64,000 nucleotides of DNA from Pseudanabaena biceps (GCA_013361095.1 JAATWA010000001.1:310001-374000), one strand, 5' to 3'; positions 44,778-55,056 are shown, numbered from the stretch's first letter. Notes: generated by a model not told the origin, from the letters alone. Made by a program: numbers and translations.

Positions 44778-45980
44778 TTAAGCTTCGTTTAGAGCAGCAA
44801 TACCTGGAAGGATCTTACCTTCGAGCAGCTCTAAACTTGCACCACCACCAGTCGAAATGTGGCTCATCTTGTCAGCAACACCAACCTTCTCAACCGCAGC
44901 TACGGAGTCACCACCGCCGATAATCGTGATCGTGCCAGTGGCAGTCAAGTCAGCCAGAGTATTTGCGATCGCCTCAGTACCCACAGCAAACTTATCAAAT
45001 TCAAATACACCCATTGGGCCATTCCAAATAGCAGATTTGCACTCTGCCAAAGCAGCTTGAAATACCTTAATGGAGTCAGGGCCAATATCCAAGCCCATCC
45101 AGCCATCAGGAATGTTGTCAATGCTTACGGTTTGAGCATTAGCATCGGGCTTGAAGTTATCAGCAACCACAACATCAGTGGGCAGTAAAAACTTAACACC
45201 ACGGGCGGCAGCTTTTGCCTCAAGGGTACGGGCTAGTTCTAGTTTGTCTTCTTCTACGAGAGACTTACCAACGCTTAAGCCACGAGCTTTATAGAATGTG
45301 AAAATCATGCCGCCGCCGAGCAACAACACATCGACCTTATCAAGCAAAGTCTCGATGACACCGATTTTACTAGAAACCTTAGAACCACCAACGATCGCCG
45401 CCAAAGGACGCTTAGGATTGTCGATCGCACCGCTTAAATATTGCAATTCCTTGTCCAGCAAGAAGCCAGCAACAGCGGTACTAATATACTTAGTCACGCC
45501 TTCAGTAGAAGCATGGGCGCGGTGAGCAGTTCCAAAAGCATCATTTACATAAATATCAGCCAAGGAAGCTAGTTTTTGAGCAAATTCAGGATCGTTCTTT
45601 TCTTCTTCAGGATAAAAACGCACATTTTCCAATAAAACTACATCACCATTATTAAGAGCATTGACTTGAGCGGCTACCACATCGCCAATACAATCATCGG
45701 CTTTAACGACAGGCTTACCGAGCAATTCGGAGAGACGCACACCCACAGTATTGAGTCTCAAGCTTTCGGTGACACCCTTTGGTCTACCACAGTGACTAGC
45801 TAAGATTACGCGAGCGCCTGCTTCCATCAAATACTTAATGGTGGGCAAAGCTGCACGAATTCGGGTATCGTCAGTGATTTTGCCGTTTTCATCTTGAGGA
45901 ACGTTAAAATCAACTCTTACTAAAACTTTTTTGCCTGCTAAGTCTGCCGCAGTAAGACTTGCTAAATTTTTCTTTGCCAT
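44778..45980 (-). CDS. pgk: Phosphoglycerate kinase
   Basis: Full-length 400-residue glycolytic and Calvin-cycle kinase interconverting 3-phosphoglycerate and 1,3-bisphosphoglycerate. It shows [17 protein letters not shown], the substrate-site [24 protein letters not shown] and the nucleotide loop [11 protein letters not shown] near residues 371-381. Start ATG 45978-45980. Single-gene unit. Confidence 0.98.
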   Translation of the reverse strand: MAKKNLASLTAADLAGKKVLVRVDFNVPQDENGKITDDTRIRAALPTIKYLMEAGARVILASHCGRPKGVTESLRLNTVGVRLSELLGKPVVKADDCIGDVVAAQVNALNNGDVVLLENVRFYPEEEKNDPEFAQKLASLADIYVNDAFGTAHRAHASTEGVTKYISTAVAGFLLDKELQYLSGAIDNPKRPLAAIVGGSKVSSKIGVIETLLDKVDVLLLGGGMIFTFYKARGLSVGKSLVEEDKLELARTLEAKAAARGVKFLLPTDVVVADNFKPDANAQTVSIDNIPDGWMGLDIGPDSIKVFQAALAECKSAIWNGPMGVFEFDKFAVGTEAIANTLADLTATGTITIIGGGDSVAAVEKVGVADKMSHISTGGGASLELLEGKILPGIAALNEA

Positions 45981-46045
45981 GAATATTTATGTCCGAAATA
46001 TATAAAGTTTATTTAAAGTAACTAAGAGCAGATAAATATAAAACT

Positions 46046-46088
46046 CTAAAACCTTTGGCGCACGCATGGCGTGCGCCAAAGGTTTTAG
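46046..46088. repeat. Palindrome upstream of pgk
   Basis: CTAAAACCTTTGGCGCACGC and inverse with ATG centre, in the pgk/aminotransferase divergent spacer. Confidence 0.85.
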
Positions 46089-46247
46089 CTATGTTTTCTA
46101 ATTCTTAGCTACTTACTATGTCTTAATGATTTTACCGAACTGCGTCCAGTTTAAAAATAGTTTCCCTAAAACGCTAGAAATTCTCATTCGCCTCTCATCT
46201 TTTTTGGCTTAACCTGAATAGATACAAATAAATTGAACTTCTAAGCT

Positions 46248-47420
46248 ATGCAGTTTGCCGATCGCCTTCAGCCTTTGCAGTCTAATGTATTTGCCGACAT
46301 GGATATTGCGAAAAGCCGCGCCAAAAAAGCAGGGCTTACGGTAATTGATCTATCGTTAGGTTCTTCGGACTTGCCGACCGAGCAATTTATCTTAGATGCG
46401 ATCGCCGAGGCATTAGCCGACCCCCATACCCACGGCTATTCGCTATTTGGCAGCACAAAAGTCTTTCGTGAAACTGTAGCGATGTGGATTCAACGGCGAT
46501 TTGGCATTAGCGTTGATCCTGAAACCGAAATCCTACCTTTGATTGGCTCTCAAGAAGGCACAGCGCATTTACCCCTAGCCCTACTAAATCCCAACGATTT
46601 CGCACTTTTACAAGATCCAGGATATCCCTCCCACTATGGCGGCATCCATATGGCGAGTGGTCAAGTGTACGGAATGCCTTTGCTAGCCGAAAATAATTTC
46701 TTGCCAATATTTACGGATATCCCCGCCGATGTAATCGCCCAATCAAAAATGATGGTGCTGAGCTATCCCCATAATCCCACTACTGCCACAGCTTCTTTAG
46801 AGTTTTTAGAGTCCGCAGTCAAGTTTTGTCAACAACATAATTTAGCGTTAGTCCATGACTTTCCATATTTAGATCTAGTTTTTGATGGCACTACTCCCCC
46901 TTCTATTTTGCAAGCCGATCGCGATCGCTTAGTCTCGATTGAATTTTTCACAATGTCTAAGTCCTACAATATGGGCGGCTTTCGAGTTGGTTTTGCGGTT
47001 GGCAACCGAGAACTGATTACAGCCTTACGCCAAATCAAAGCCGTAGTCGATTTTAATCAATACCAAGGAATTATGCGGGGGGCAATTAAAGCGTTAACAG
47101 GCGATCGCGCTCCTATTGATCGCGTGGTTAGTAGTTTCCTAGAACGACGAGATGTGATGCTAGAGGCTTTAAAAGCGATCGGTTGGCAAATTCCCACACC
47201 CATTGCCACTATGTATCTTTGGGCAAAGTTACCCGATCGCTACAGACACAACTCGTCACAATTTTGCTTAGACTTATTAGCAGATACAGGGGTGGCATTA
47301 GCAGCAGGTTCTGGTTTTGGCAAGCATGGTGAAGGCTATGTAAGATTTGCTTTGGTCTATCCACCCGAAATTTTAAAAGAAGCGGCAATTAAAATAGGTA
47401 AGTTTTTAAATAAGGAATAA
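46248..47420 (+). CDS. Class I/II aminotransferase, LL-diaminopimelate-type
   Basis: 390-residue PLP enzyme with fold type I motifs: IDLSLGSSDLPTEQFILDAI, SYPHNPTTATAS, VHDFPYLDLVFDG and the PLP lysine in FFTMSKSYNMGGFRVGF. This set resembles the DapL-like/ succinyldiaminopimelate aminotransferase-like group. The substrate amino acid is not fixed by sequence. Single gene, followed by palindromes. Confidence 0.88.
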   Translation: MQFADRLQPLQSNVFADMDIAKSRAKKAGLTVIDLSLGSSDLPTEQFILDAIAEALADPHTHGYSLFGSTKVFRETVAMWIQRRFGISVDPETEILPLIGSQEGTAHLPLALLNPNDFALLQDPGYPSHYGGIHMASGQVYGMPLLAENNFLPIFTDIPADVIAQSKMMVLSYPHNPTTATASLEFLESAVKFCQQHNLALVHDFPYLDLVFDGTTPPSILQADRDRLVSIEFFTMSKSYNMGGFRVGFAVGNRELITALRQIKAVVDFNQYQGIMRGAIKALTGDRAPIDRVVSSFLERRDVMLEALKAIGWQIPTPIATMYLWAKLPDRYRHNSSQFCLDLLADTGVALAAGSGFGKHGEGYVRFALVYPPEILKEAAIKIGKFLNKE

Positions 47421-47465
47421 AGCCAAAAACTGTTGTGGCGGGCGAAGCTCGCTGCAACGACCCCG

Positions 47466-47502
47466 AAAACCTATGTCTTACGCTGCGTAAGCAATAGGTT
47501 TT
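47466..47502. repeat. Imperfect palindrome after the aminotransferase gene
   Basis: AAAACCTATGTCTTACGC / GCGTAAGCAATAGGTTTT with two-base bulge. Probable terminator remnant in the 427-base gap before the large acidic protein. Confidence 0.65.
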
Positions 47503-47566
47503 GACTCTAGTCTTCAATCGCGGGCAGTTACTCAGGAAAAGTTCCAGTGCTTTATGCTCAAACCCA

Positions 47567-47625
47567 AACCACAAGAATTTTTTGAAAGGGTTGCGTTGCA
47601 ACCCTTTCAAAAAATTCTTGTGGTT
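47567..47625. repeat. Palindrome, CAAGAATTTTTTGAAAG arm family
   Basis: Arms AACCACAAGAATTTTTTGAA and inverse around AGGGTTGCGTTGCAACCCT. It lies upstream of the 1379-residue protein; apart from it and the palindrome at 47466, the gap holds only AT-rich sequence. Confidence 0.85.
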
Positions 47626-47847
47626 CTTTTGATCGGAGATTGCTATAACTAATAGAAATAGTTAATTTTGATAGAATCTCAGTAATATTATTGCTAAGCT
47701 ATAGAGTGAATAAAGACGTAAAAATATTAAGTATTACCTTTGGCAAGTTTTTAAAACAGTTGCAAACTAACTATACTAAAAACCCATTCCTATCCCTTTT
47801 GCCAGCAAAAGGCTGTAAGTCAGACAGTATTTAAAGAGGATTGATTG

Positions 47848-50800
47848 ATGGCATCCAATAAGAATAATCAACAGAAAGGTTCAGGCGCTAACGAACCACA
47901 CGAAGACAAGTCGATAGCTTCTGACGCTTCTGATGTCGATTGGATGATTATGTCCGACTTGAGTACGCGAATTGGCGGATATCCTCAACCACAAAAATCT
48001 GCAAGTTCCCCGTCAAATCAGTCGCCATCTAAATCATCCTCACAGCAAATGAATGATGACCTTGAAGATTTAGAGTGGCTCCAATCTATTGGATTAGATT
48101 CTCCAATTGATAGAAAACCTACTGTTTCTACTAAAGTAGCTAATCAGGCTAGCAACAATGTCGAAAATATTGATTGGTTGATTGTCACAGATCTGAAAAC
48201 AAGAATGGATGATTCAGACATTCAAGCTAGGGCTAAATCAAAAGATGCTGCCCCACTAAATACTGTACTTCAGCCGCAATTAGACAGTCTAGAAAATATT
48301 GACTTAGACGATGATCTTGGTCTGAATGGATTAGAGTTCTTAGAGGATTCTGAATTTTCTGGCATAGACGATTTAGGCTTTGATACTTCTGATGAGTTTG
48401 ATGCGGGAGACTTATTAGGTGATGCTATTGATAGCGATGATAATAGTTCTTTAGAGTTAGACAATTTCCTAGAAGAAAATTTTAATCTAGACAATCTAGA
48501 CAACCTAGAGAGTAACAGTGACAATAACGATTGGGATGCGATCGCAGATACAAATGAAAGTCTAACTGGCTTTCAAGTAGAACAAAAAGTCTTGATTACT
48601 GATCCAGAATCAGATTATGAAATTGATTTAGCTGATCAAGATCTAATTACCTCAGATGAGATTGCAAATATATCATTAGAAGAATCTGTTGAAGAAGAAT
48701 TATTAGATCTTGCTGAATCACCGAATGTCCAAGATTTAGCTGATTTTTCTGATGATTTAACTCCAGAAATTGACAGTTTTACTGATGAATTTCTGGAAGC
48801 TCAACCCTTAGAATCTCTTGACTCTAATGTGGGAGATGAGGTTTGGGCAAGTCCTGAAATCTCAAATTCAGACTTAATTAACCATTCTAATAACGATGTA
48901 TTTGCCAATGACTGGGAACAGGCTTTAAGTGCTGATTCCGAAAAGGTTTCTGACAATGATCTTGGCATGGATGATGACTCGATTTGGGGAGTTGAGTCTG
49001 TGGAGGCAGCCGCAGCAGCCATCGAAAATGCTTTTGGGCAGGAAGAACAGGGGGCGATCGCATCATCATCAGAAGATTTAACTAGCTTTGAATACGTTGA
49101 ACAAGCTGCTGACAGTGAAAAATTGGTTTATGGCGAAACAGATTGGGGATCAGATCTTGAGGCGGAGATTGATAGCAACAATCAGCTAACTGATCAAAGC
49201 TATGAAGATCAAGCATTAACCGATTCAGAACAATACTTAGAACCTCTAGTTTCTAATGTTGAGAATTTCGATGAGCAATATCTAAATCCCTCATCTAATG
49301 CTGATTATTTAGCAAGTAAAGAAGAATTTCCTGAAGAATATTTAAATATAAATTTAGCCAGCGGTATAGAAGAAGATCCCAATGATTTTAGTTGGCAACC
49401 TAGTCAAAGTGATGATGGCAATTTAGGGGATGATTTTAACGCAACTTTTGACGGACAGAGCGATATTTCCGAATCTGCTTTACCAATCGATACTAGTGAA
49501 TTTAATAATCCATCCTTTCTATCAGAGCCATTACAGGATCGCTCAGAATCAAATCCATCCAGCTTAATAGCAAACCTTTCCAATTTTGAAGAAGATTTTA
49601 ATGACTTCAATGATTTTAATGCTGATTTTGCTGCTGCGATTGATGAGCAAATATCAGGATTTGGCATAGTTTCAGAACCTATAGAAACGATGCTAAAGCC
49701 TAAGTCCATAACTTATGAGTCTGAAGCGAGTAGTCCCGATCGCAACAGCAGCTATGGGCTAGGAAATATTATTGATGAAGATTTTGATTTGGCAGATTTT
49801 GATGAAGATAGCCTAATTGACGCACCTGTACTTGATTTAAATAACAGTACCGCTACTTCGCTTACGCCAGTTCGTCCAAGCTCCTCTCCAGACTTCATTG
49901 ATCAAGACATAAATGAGGAGGCAGAGAGATTTTCAGCGCCAATATCTGAGGATGACAACTTTAATGATGAATTTGAGAAAGCGATCGCATATGAAAGGAT
50001 GAATAAGGAACAGTTTCCAGAGTTGGGACTCATCGAAGATTCTTTAGGAAATAAATTGCTAGGCGGCAACGCTGTTGTAGATTTTGCACCAACGCCACCC
50101 ATTGCTCCGCCCAACTTGCCAATCCCCGCCAATATTGGTGATTCAGCTATTAATAACTATGCGATCGCTGGCTCAGCCGATTCCAGCGACCATGATTTTC
50201 TGGATGAATTTGATCTAGATAGCATTGGCTCCGATATTTTAGGCGATGACTTTGACTCAGGCTTTGTCAGTCCTCGAATCACCACTGGGCTAAACATATC
50301 CACTCCGCCGACTTTGCCTCCTATGCCCACATCACCTCCAGTTTCGATACAACCACCAACCCAACCTAATCTCAATAATCCGCCACCACCACCTTTTTTA
50401 CCACCTCTTCCGCCCAAGCGCTCTCATGCGCCCCAACCACAACATCCACCGATGACCACTTCATCTTCTTCTGGTGGTAAGCCCTATGCCTCAAACACTC
50501 AGTCTTCTCCACTTAGCAGAGGATCATCCTCACTAGACGACCCTAGCTTCGATGATTTTCATAACAATTCTTCGGATCAATCTAGAGGTCGTAAATCTCT
50601 TACCCCCATTGACGAAGGCTGGTCAGATTTATTAGACGCGGATACGGTCTTATCCGATGTGCTGCAACCTAATGTGAGTAGCCCTTCACGGGGCATAAGT
50701 TCTATCGATAGTTCTGCTTCGAGAAATAATTCTCAGGGGCGAGATATAGCGCCATCTCGTCAGCGTAAACAAAACAAAATTCCTGATTTTGATGACCTTG

Positions 50801-51987
50801 GCTTAGAGATTCACGATGAAACCAACGATTGGTCAGGTTTGCTCGATGGTAATGATCGCTCGGACAACATCACTTCTGTTACCACCTCCACTCAACTACC
50901 AACTAGAAGTCGAGACTATCGCGCTAATAGAAGCACAGATGTAACTGGACTTAGTGCAGGTTCTAACGAAACCCAAGAAATCCCCCGAGATCGCCGTCAG
51001 CCTAGTCCCCGTTTTAACGAGCCAAGTCCGTCACGCATCCCGAGTATCGATGATCCAATGGACTTCAATCGCTTTACTGAAGAAAATTACGATCACTATA
51101 ATTCATCAGAAAATTTACCAGAACCTGCACCTGCACCTAGCAGACCAAAAATCACTATACCTAGCTTTAACCTAGAGTCTCTGTGGGAAAACTATCTTAA
51201 GATTCCTGCGATGGGTGTAGGTGCGATCGGAGTTGCCGTTCTACTCTACAGCTTAGCGAGTAAACCTATTTTTGACATCGGATTACGCTGGGGAATTTTT
51301 AAGGATGCTAGTGGTAAAGATTTTACTAACGCCGATTTTAGGGGAGCTAAGTTAGATAATGTTGACTTTAGCAAGTCAATCTTGACTGGCGCAAAAATGC
51401 AAGAGGCGAGTATGGTGGGCGCTAATTTTAGCGAAGCTAACCTTGATGGAGTGAATTTTACAAAAGCGAACTTGAACAAAGCGCGGCTGATCAAGGCAAG
51501 TGTAGTGTGGGCGGAGTTTTCCGATGCTCAAATGAATCTAGTTGATTTTGCCGAGGCTGATTTGAGTCGCTCAAATTTTGGCACGGCGAAGTTAGATGGT
51601 TCAAATTTAAAGGGTGCAAAAATTGGCGAGCAAGGCACAGAAAAAGCAGCTAAATTCAATTCTGTCACCCTACTGGCTTGGCAAATAGTCAATGATCCAC
51701 GCGAAGGTCGCAATCTTAGTGATCAAAATTTGTCTGGTTTAAATCTTAGTTTCACTAGCTTAAAAAGAGCCAATCTTACTAATGCCAAATTAAACTTTGC
51801 TGATTTAACGGGTACTGATCTGAGCGGCGCTAATCTTTCTAGTGGACAGTTAGATGGCGCTAACCTTAGCGGCGCAAAGTTAAGTGGGATCAATTTAACT
51901 GGTGTTAAATTTGATAAGAATAAGTTACCTAAGACTGACGAAGAGACAACTTGCCCCAACAGCAAAAAAGGGCCTTGCAAGTTTTAA
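47848..51987 (+). CDS. Giant acidic, single-span protein with C-terminal pentapeptide repeats
   Basis: 1379 residues from ATG 47848 with AAAGAGGA upstream. Residues 1 to about 1100 are Asp/Glu/Ser/Asn-rich and mostly disordered. Short Trp motifs recur near the start: DWMIMSDLSTRIGG, LEWLQSIGLDS, DWLIVTDLKTRMDD; later copies read DWEQAL, DWSGLLDG and GWSDLLDAD. A Pro-rich stretch lies near 800-850. One membrane segment (IPAMGVGAIGVAVLLYSLAS) lies near 1120. The last 230 residues are A(D/N)Lxx pentapeptide repeats, which fold as a quadrilateral beta-helix. No family name was recognised. Confidence 0.85.
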   Translation: MASNKNNQQKGSGANEPHEDKSIASDASDVDWMIMSDLSTRIGGYPQPQKSASSPSNQSPSKSSSQQMNDDLEDLEWLQSIGLDSPIDRKPTVSTKVANQASNNVENIDWLIVTDLKTRMDDSDIQARAKSKDAAPLNTVLQPQLDSLENIDLDDDLGLNGLEFLEDSEFSGIDDLGFDTSDEFDAGDLLGDAIDSDDNSSLELDNFLEENFNLDNLDNLESNSDNNDWDAIADTNESLTGFQVEQKVLITDPESDYEIDLADQDLITSDEIANISLEESVEEELLDLAESPNVQDLADFSDDLTPEIDSFTDEFLEAQPLESLDSNVGDEVWASPEISNSDLINHSNNDVFANDWEQALSADSEKVSDNDLGMDDDSIWGVESVEAAAAAIENAFGQEEQGAIASSSEDLTSFEYVEQAADSEKLVYGETDWGSDLEAEIDSNNQLTDQSYEDQALTDSEQYLEPLVSNVENFDEQYLNPSSNADYLASKEEFPEEYLNINLASGIEEDPNDFSWQPSQSDDGNLGDDFNATFDGQSDISESALPIDTSEFNNPSFLSEPLQDRSESNPSSLIANLSNFEEDFNDFNDFNADFAAAIDEQISGFGIVSEPIETMLKPKSITYESEASSPDRNSSYGLGNIIDEDFDLADFDEDSLIDAPVLDLNNSTATSLTPVRPSSSPDFIDQDINEEAERFSAPISEDDNFNDEFEKAIAYERMNKEQFPELGLIEDSLGNKLLGGNAVVDFAPTPPIAPPNLPIPANIGDSAINNYAIAGSADSSDHDFLDEFDLDSIGSDILGDDFDSGFVSPRITTGLNISTPPTLPPMPTSPPVSIQPPTQPNLNNPPPPPFLPPLPPKRSHAPQPQHPPMTTSSSSGGKPYASNTQSSPLSRGSSSLDDPSFDDFHNNSSDQSRGRKSLTPIDEGWSDLLDADTVLSDVLQPNVSSPSRGISSIDSSASRNNSQGRDIAPSRQRKQNKIPDFDDLGLEIHDETNDWSGLLDGNDRSDNITSVTTSTQLPTRSRDYRANRSTDVTGLSAGSNETQEIPRDRRQPSPRFNEPSPSRIPSIDDPMDFNRFTEENYDHYNSSENLPEPAPAPSRPKITIPSFNLESLWENYLKIPAMGVGAIGVAVLLYSLASKPIFDIGLRWGIFKDASGKDFTNADFRGAKLDNVDFSKSILTGAKMQEASMVGANFSEANLDGVNFTKANLNKARLIKASVVWAEFSDAQMNLVDFAEADLSRSNFGTAKLDGSNLKGAKIGEQGTEKAAKFNSVTLLAWQIVNDPREGRNLSDQNLSGLNLSFTSLKRANLTNAKLNFADLTGTDLSGANLSSGQLDGANLSGAKLSGINLTGVKFDKNKLPKTDEETTCPNSKKGPCKF

Positions 51988-52010
51988 ACTAGCTGCCGCC
52001 ATTTATATTT

Positions 52011-52047
52011 AGCATCGGGGGCTGCGCTTCGCGCAGCCCCCGATGCT
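52011..52047. terminator. Bidirectional terminator between two convergent genes
   Basis: AGCATCGGGGGCTGCGC / GCGCAGCCCCCGATGCT with TTC centre. It sits between the large acidic protein gene and the convergent beta-helix/SPOR gene, ending 11 bases before the latter's stop. Confidence 0.85.
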
Positions 52048-52058
52048 TTTCTCTTTTG

Positions 52059-53732
52059 TTAAGGTTTTATTGCTTCAATTTTGGCGGCTAAGCCCTGTTG
52101 TGAAAGGCGAGATACTTGTAACTCCGCAACACGGCGATCGCTATAGGCTCCAATCTGGACTACTAAGTCACCATTAAGACGCGAGGCAAAAGAATTAGGC
52201 ACAATCTGACGAACTTGAGCCACCCCATTTGGCGACGACACAGGCACAATCACCCGATAGCGAGGTCTTGCTTGAGGAGCCAAGCTAGTATCAGCAAGCG
52301 GTGCAATTTGAATGGGGCGGTTGACTGCCTCACCTGCGGGGGGAGCTAATCTGATAGGTGGTAAATTCGTGCTAATTTCTAAATTAGGAGGCAGTGGCGA
52401 GTTAAAACTTTTAGGCGTAATTCTAATAATTACAGAAGTGACAGGCTCATACCAGAAAGGGCTATTGGCTTGAGTAGAAGGAATTAGGGAATTAAAGTTA
52501 CTGAGATTATTACTTTGATCGGGCGCAACCTTTATTAACGCAGGCGGCATGGTAAGATTGGGCGCAAAATTCATAGTCTGGCTGTTAGCAATTCTTGATT
52601 CAAGTTGTTGATTGATATTGGCAAAGCGATCGCCCTTTGCGGGTGTCATCGGCGCAACGGCATTAGTTGCCGAGTTGTTAGCAAATAAATTGACAGGCTG
52701 ACGCACATTGGACAACTGCAAGTTACCCTTCACCCTCTTAATATCTAATTGATTTCCCACAGAAGCAACCGTATTACGGCTGGCATTTTGCAGATCAAAA
52801 GTGCCATTACCTTGAAAGTTGTTGTTGCCATCGTCATTAGGTTTTCCTAAATCTGGCTTCGCCAAGTCCGAAATAGTTAAGCCGTAGGCACGGTTATTGA
52901 CGATCGCATTACCACGCAAAACTGGCTGAGCATTACCTTGGATCAAAATCCCATTTTGATTTTGCGTAACCGTATTTTCGGTGATTTGGGGAGCTGCATT
53001 TTGGCGAATACTCATGCCAAAAGTCGTTTGCTGAAATAAATTGCCACGAATGTCAGGGCTAGCGCTGCCCTCGATCGCTAAGCCACTCGTACCATTACGA
53101 AAAAATTGATTAGCAGAAATAATTGCCGCCGAGCGACCCGTAATCAATCCACCATCCTGTTTATTGTCTAAAAAAGTATTGTTGGCGATCGCAGGGCTAG
53201 CATTTTCAATCCAAAGTCCATAACCTTTAGGATTGGGATTAGTGACCGTCACTCCACGAAGTTCTGAACGATCATCAAAGGTGAGCGTCACATTTTGAGG
53301 AAACCCTGTGAGCGATCGCCATGAATCTCCCCCCATAATAATTGTGTCTCGTCCCTTATTAGCTTCATTGCCCCGCAAAGTCACATTAGATCTGAGACGA
53401 ATCGGAAATTTTTCTCCTGTGGTGCTGCTATAAGCCCCCGCCGCAAGTTGGATAATGACTGCTTGATTAGGTTTAACTAAACTAAGGGCATAGGTAATAG
53501 TTTTAAAAGGTGTCGCCGCATTACTCCCCAACTCAGGTCGATCATTACCGATACGAGGATGCACATAAATAATCCTCGTTGGCGCGGTGGGGTTGACATT
53601 TTGAGATGGTTGCGATTGGACGCTGGTGGGCAAGGCGATCGCTAAAGGTGAGTAGCCAATGATCATGGCTAGCAAGTAGATAGGAGGGTGACAAAAACAA
53701 CCTTGCCATGTCTTACAAATATCTACTGCCAT
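52059..53732 (-). CDS. Secreted beta-helix (DUF1565-type) protein with C-terminal SPOR domain
   Basis: 557 residues. Signal peptide-like N-terminus (YLLAMIIGYSPLAIALPTSV). Residues about 55-330 form a right-handed parallel beta-helix: PFKTITYALSLVKPNQAVII, then Asn ladders such as IANNTFLDNKQDGG and ITENTVTQNQNGILI. A low-complexity linker follows, and the last 80 residues (LNGDLVVQIGAYSDRRVAEL) resemble SPOR, which binds denuded peptidoglycan. It is probably periplasmic and wall-associated. No catalytic residues are evident. Confidence 0.85.
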   Translation of the reverse strand: MAVDICKTWQGCFCHPPIYLLAMIIGYSPLAIALPTSVQSQPSQNVNPTAPTRIIYVHPRIGNDRPELGSNAATPFKTITYALSLVKPNQAVIIQLAAGAYSSTTGEKFPIRLRSNVTLRGNEANKGRDTIIMGGDSWRSLTGFPQNVTLTFDDRSELRGVTVTNPNPKGYGLWIENASPAIANNTFLDNKQDGGLITGRSAAIISANQFFRNGTSGLAIEGSASPDIRGNLFQQTTFGMSIRQNAAPQITENTVTQNQNGILIQGNAQPVLRGNAIVNNRAYGLTISDLAKPDLGKPNDDGNNNFQGNGTFDLQNASRNTVASVGNQLDIKRVKGNLQLSNVRQPVNLFANNSATNAVAPMTPAKGDRFANINQQLESRIANSQTMNFAPNLTMPPALIKVAPDQSNNLSNFNSLIPSTQANSPFWYEPVTSVIIRITPKSFNSPLPPNLEISTNLPPIRLAPPAGEAVNRPIQIAPLADTSLAPQARPRYRVIVPVSSPNGVAQVRQIVPNSFASRLNGDLVVQIGAYSDRRVAELQVSRLSQQGLAAKIEAIKP

Positions 53733-53772
53733 ATATAAATTGATCCGATCTAAGTTTTATGAATTGACGTAA

Positions 53773-54567
53773 TTACAGCATAAATGTTCGGGAATCGACA
53801 CCCGTATCGTTGCGATTTGCCAAGAAGTCATTCATCACATTGTCTGACTCTAAGTTGCCATCGACCAGATTAACAATGCGATCGGCCACATCGAGAATGC
53901 GGTTATCGTGAGTCACCATCAAAATCGTAATATTTTCTTCTTTAGCCATTTTTTGCATCAAAGTCACGACATCGCGCCCAGATTTTTTGTCTAGCGCCGC
54001 CGTTGGCTCGTCAGCAAGAATGAGGCTAGGGCGATTTACCAAGGCACGGGCGATCGCCACCCGTTGTTTTTGTCCACCCGATAAAGCATGGGGCTTATAG
54101 TCCACCCTTTCTCCCAATCCCAAAGCTGTCAAAATATCCGCCGCTTTATTCGCAGCCATTGCGTTCCCCCCCTCATGCTTGAATAAGTCCGTAGACATCA
54201 TTACATTTTGTCTAGCTGACAGGGAGTGAAAAAGGTTGTGGGCTTGAAAGATAAAACCAATATTTTTGCGGATTTGCACCAGTTTTTTAGGATTAAGCCC
54301 CCTAAGTTCCTGTCCCAAAACTTGCAAACTCCCTTCTTGAATTGTTCGCAAAGCCCCGATCAATGTCAGCAGAGTAGTTTTCCCCGAGCCAGATGGCCCA
54401 GTCAAAATCACAATCTGTCCTGGGTAAATATCAAGATTGATATTAAACAAAACTTGCTTGAATAAGTCTCCCTCTCCATAGTGAAAGTTTAAGTCACGAA
54501 TCTGTATCGATGGCTGAACATTATTCGGCAAAGATAACGCAGGAGTCTCAGAAAAGGTGTTAAGCAT
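53773..54567 (-). CDS. devA: DevA-type ABC exporter ATPase
   Basis: 264 residues from ATG 54565-54567 (MLNTFSETPALSLPNNVQPS); the open frame reaches 54669, into the palindrome at 54663, so a farther start is unlikely. Walker A TGPSGSGKTTLL, Q-loop FIFQAHNLF, signature LSGGQKQRVAIARAL and Walker B LILADEPTAALD are intact. It resembles DevA of the heterocyst glycolipid exporter DevBCA (MacB-like). Here devB and devC are absent from the neighbourhood, so it is a stand-alone paralogue in this window. Confidence 0.9.
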   Translation of the reverse strand: MLNTFSETPALSLPNNVQPSIQIRDLNFHYGEGDLFKQVLFNINLDIYPGQIVILTGPSGSGKTTLLTLIGALRTIQEGSLQVLGQELRGLNPKKLVQIRKNIGFIFQAHNLFHSLSARQNVMMSTDLFKHEGGNAMAANKAADILTALGLGERVDYKPHALSGGQKQRVAIARALVNRPSLILADEPTAALDKKSGRDVVTLMQKMAKEENITILMVTHDNRILDVADRIVNLVDGNLESDNVMNDFLANRNDTGVDSRTFML

Positions 54568-54662
54568 AGTCTTTGAGTCTAGGAACAAGGTAAATACGAT
54601 AATTACGCGCAGTAGAATAACTAACCAATTTTTGATAAGTACCTTGGCATGGTAAAACCCAG

Positions 54663-54716
54663 AACCCAAAGAAGCTGGTTCGCCCGCAAAGCGGGCGAAC
54701 CAGCTTCTTTGGGTTT
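54663..54716. repeat. 54-base palindrome upstream of devA
   Basis: AACCCAAAGAAGCTGGTTCG and inverse around CCCGCAAAGCGGG. Its left end overlaps the extended open frame of devA. It opens a 760-base gap (54568-55327) that is mostly repeats. Confidence 0.87.
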
Positions 54717-54940
54717 TATATTTAATTACGCCTACCTACTTAGCGCAGCCTAGTTGTGTTATCAAAAATTGGATTTCTTGTTAAGTTGAGACTCGCCACA
54801 AAATCAAATTAAAAGATTTATTCAGCTTATGAATCAAGCTCTCAGATTATATTAACAACTGCAAGTATTTGGTCATAATTAAAAATAAGACTCAAAAGCT
54901 GTGGCGCACAAGCAGCGATCGCCTCAGCTTTTATGATTTT

Positions 54941-55056
54941 ATATAGCAGTCCTAAATCATTTATGAGAAAAATAGGGCTTCGACTTCGCTCAGCCAGCGT
55001 ATATCGCTGGCTGAGCGAAGTCGAAGCCTCTCACAACTCATTCAGGATTGCTATAT
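54941..55056. mobile_element. MITE-like element with TATAGCAATCCT-type ends
   Basis: About 116 bases. The ends ATATAGCAGTCCTAAATCAT and ATTCAGGATTGCTATAT are inverted, imperfect copies. The centre is a perfect 54-base hairpin (54975-55028, GGCTTCGACTTCGCTCAGCC arms). It has no gene of its own and is a candidate non-autonomous element. Confidence 0.75.
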
